Positions 63,747 through 64,000 of a stretch of 64,000 nucleotides of DNA are shown one piece after another (the first letter of the stretch is position 1; each line of letters begins with the position of its first letter). The DNA lies in the NCBI RefSeq assembly GCF_025938095.1, contig NZ_JAPCZF010000002.1, positions 868,001 to 932,000 on the forward strand, read 5' to 3'. Both the position numbers and the translations under genes were made by a program. The DNA is from Novosphingobium sp. JCM 18896. Its GTDB lineage: Bacteria; Pseudomonadota; Alphaproteobacteria; Sphingomonadales; Sphingomonadaceae. The notes beneath the pieces were generated by a model. That model was not told the origin of the DNA and made no database searches. It was given only the letters and a program-made list of their open reading frames with translations.

Positions 63747-64000
63747 ATGCGGAAATTCCTCGTGGCCGCCACGGCGGCTCTTTTTGTTGCGGGCGCGCCC
63801 GCGGTGGTCGTCGCTCAGGCGCCGGCCGCAGCCGTCGCCTCGCAGGGCAAGATGATCTACACCAGCACGGGCCAGCGCCTCGCGCCGGTCTATCGCGTGA
63901 CCGGCACCGGCGACGCGCAGATCATCCACAACGGCAAGCTGGTGACGATCCCCGCCTCGACGCTGTCCGACGTCGACGGCAAGCTGACGACCTCGCTGTC
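63747..64000 (+). CDS. Secreted small protein, start only (3' end outside window)
   Basis: 84 complete codons are visible from ATG 63747; GGGAGA lies at 63735-63740 before it. The signal peptide runs to about residue 24 (ending VAQA). After it come AAVASQGKMIYTSTGQRLAPVYRV and DAQIIHNGKLVTIPASTLSDVDGKL. No family was recognised; the pattern looks like small periplasmic proteins of sphingomonads. Function unknown. Confidence 0.7.
   Translation, partial: MRKFLVAATAALFVAGAPAVVVAQAPAAAVASQGKMIYTSTGQRLAPVYRVTGTGDAQIIHNGKLVTIPASTLSDVDGKLTTSL

Overview
The window looks like chromosome from a high-GC alphaproteobacterium, most likely a sphingomonad (Sphingomonas/Novosphingobium group). The basis is very high GC with dense coding, many 1-4 nt start/stop overlaps, GTG and TTG starts, TonB-dependent uptake, a GH106 alpha-L-rhamnosidase (a family founded on a Sphingomonas enzyme), and a mannonate dehydratase of the same length and type as the structurally studied Novosphingobium aromaticivorans ManD. 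No tRNA, rRNA, CRISPR array, phage gene or insertion sequence was recognised.

Layout. 1-9.1 kb is housekeeping: the 3' end of thrS, a GNAT acetyltransferase, small exported proteins, an agmatine deiminase/M28 peptidase pair, glnE, bcp and a DUF455 ferritin-like protein. 9.2-11.2 kb holds an M23 peptidase, a strong terminator, a palindromic repeat, a candidate small RNA beside a Fur-like box, and a small unknown protein. 11.2-20.6 kb is an envelope and signalling block: two CHASE2 sensors (one adenylate cyclase, one SpoIIE-type phosphatase), a STAS protein, an RsbW-like kinase, an MBL-fold protein, FecR and OmpA proteins, an M48 protease and a lone receiver domain.

20.6-63.6 kb is an almost continuous carbohydrate-use island. 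20.6-30.5 kb encodes a membrane or periplasmic sugar oxidation module: GMC oxidoreductase, Tat-exported small subunit, cytochrome c, a ThuA-like and a Gfo/Idh/MocA protein, three TIM-barrel isomerase-like proteins and an MFS porter. Two nearly identical operator sequences sit at the promoters of its two halves. 30.6-40.8 kb is L-rhamnose use: DeoR regulator, FGGY kinase, aldolase-dehydrogenase fusion, isomerase, esterase-like hydrolase and GH106 rhamnosidase. 40.8-46.4 kb is D-xylose use: xylA, a frameshifted xylB, a LacI regulator and a ROK regulator. 46.6-54.1 kb has a TonB receptor with several operator-like dyads upstream, a secreted hydrolase-like protein with a PKD-like C-terminus, an MFS porter and a second ThuA-like protein. 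54.2-63.6 kb is D-glucuronate use: transporter, GH79-like glycosidase, UxaC, UxuB, ManD, KdgK and a GntR/UxuR regulator. The window ends inside a small secreted protein.

How it works together (inference): polymer- or glycoside-bound rhamnose, xylose and glucuronate would be released by exported GH106, GH79 and esterase-like enzymes, enter through the TonB receptor and MFS porters, and feed three dedicated pathways. The 3-keto-sugar-type module would add an oxidative way of opening glycosides in the periplasm. Local regulators appear to divide control: LacI for xylose and the TonB receptor, ROK for its own promoter and the receptor, GntR for glucuronate, DeoR for rhamnose, and TetR or DeoR for the oxidation module.
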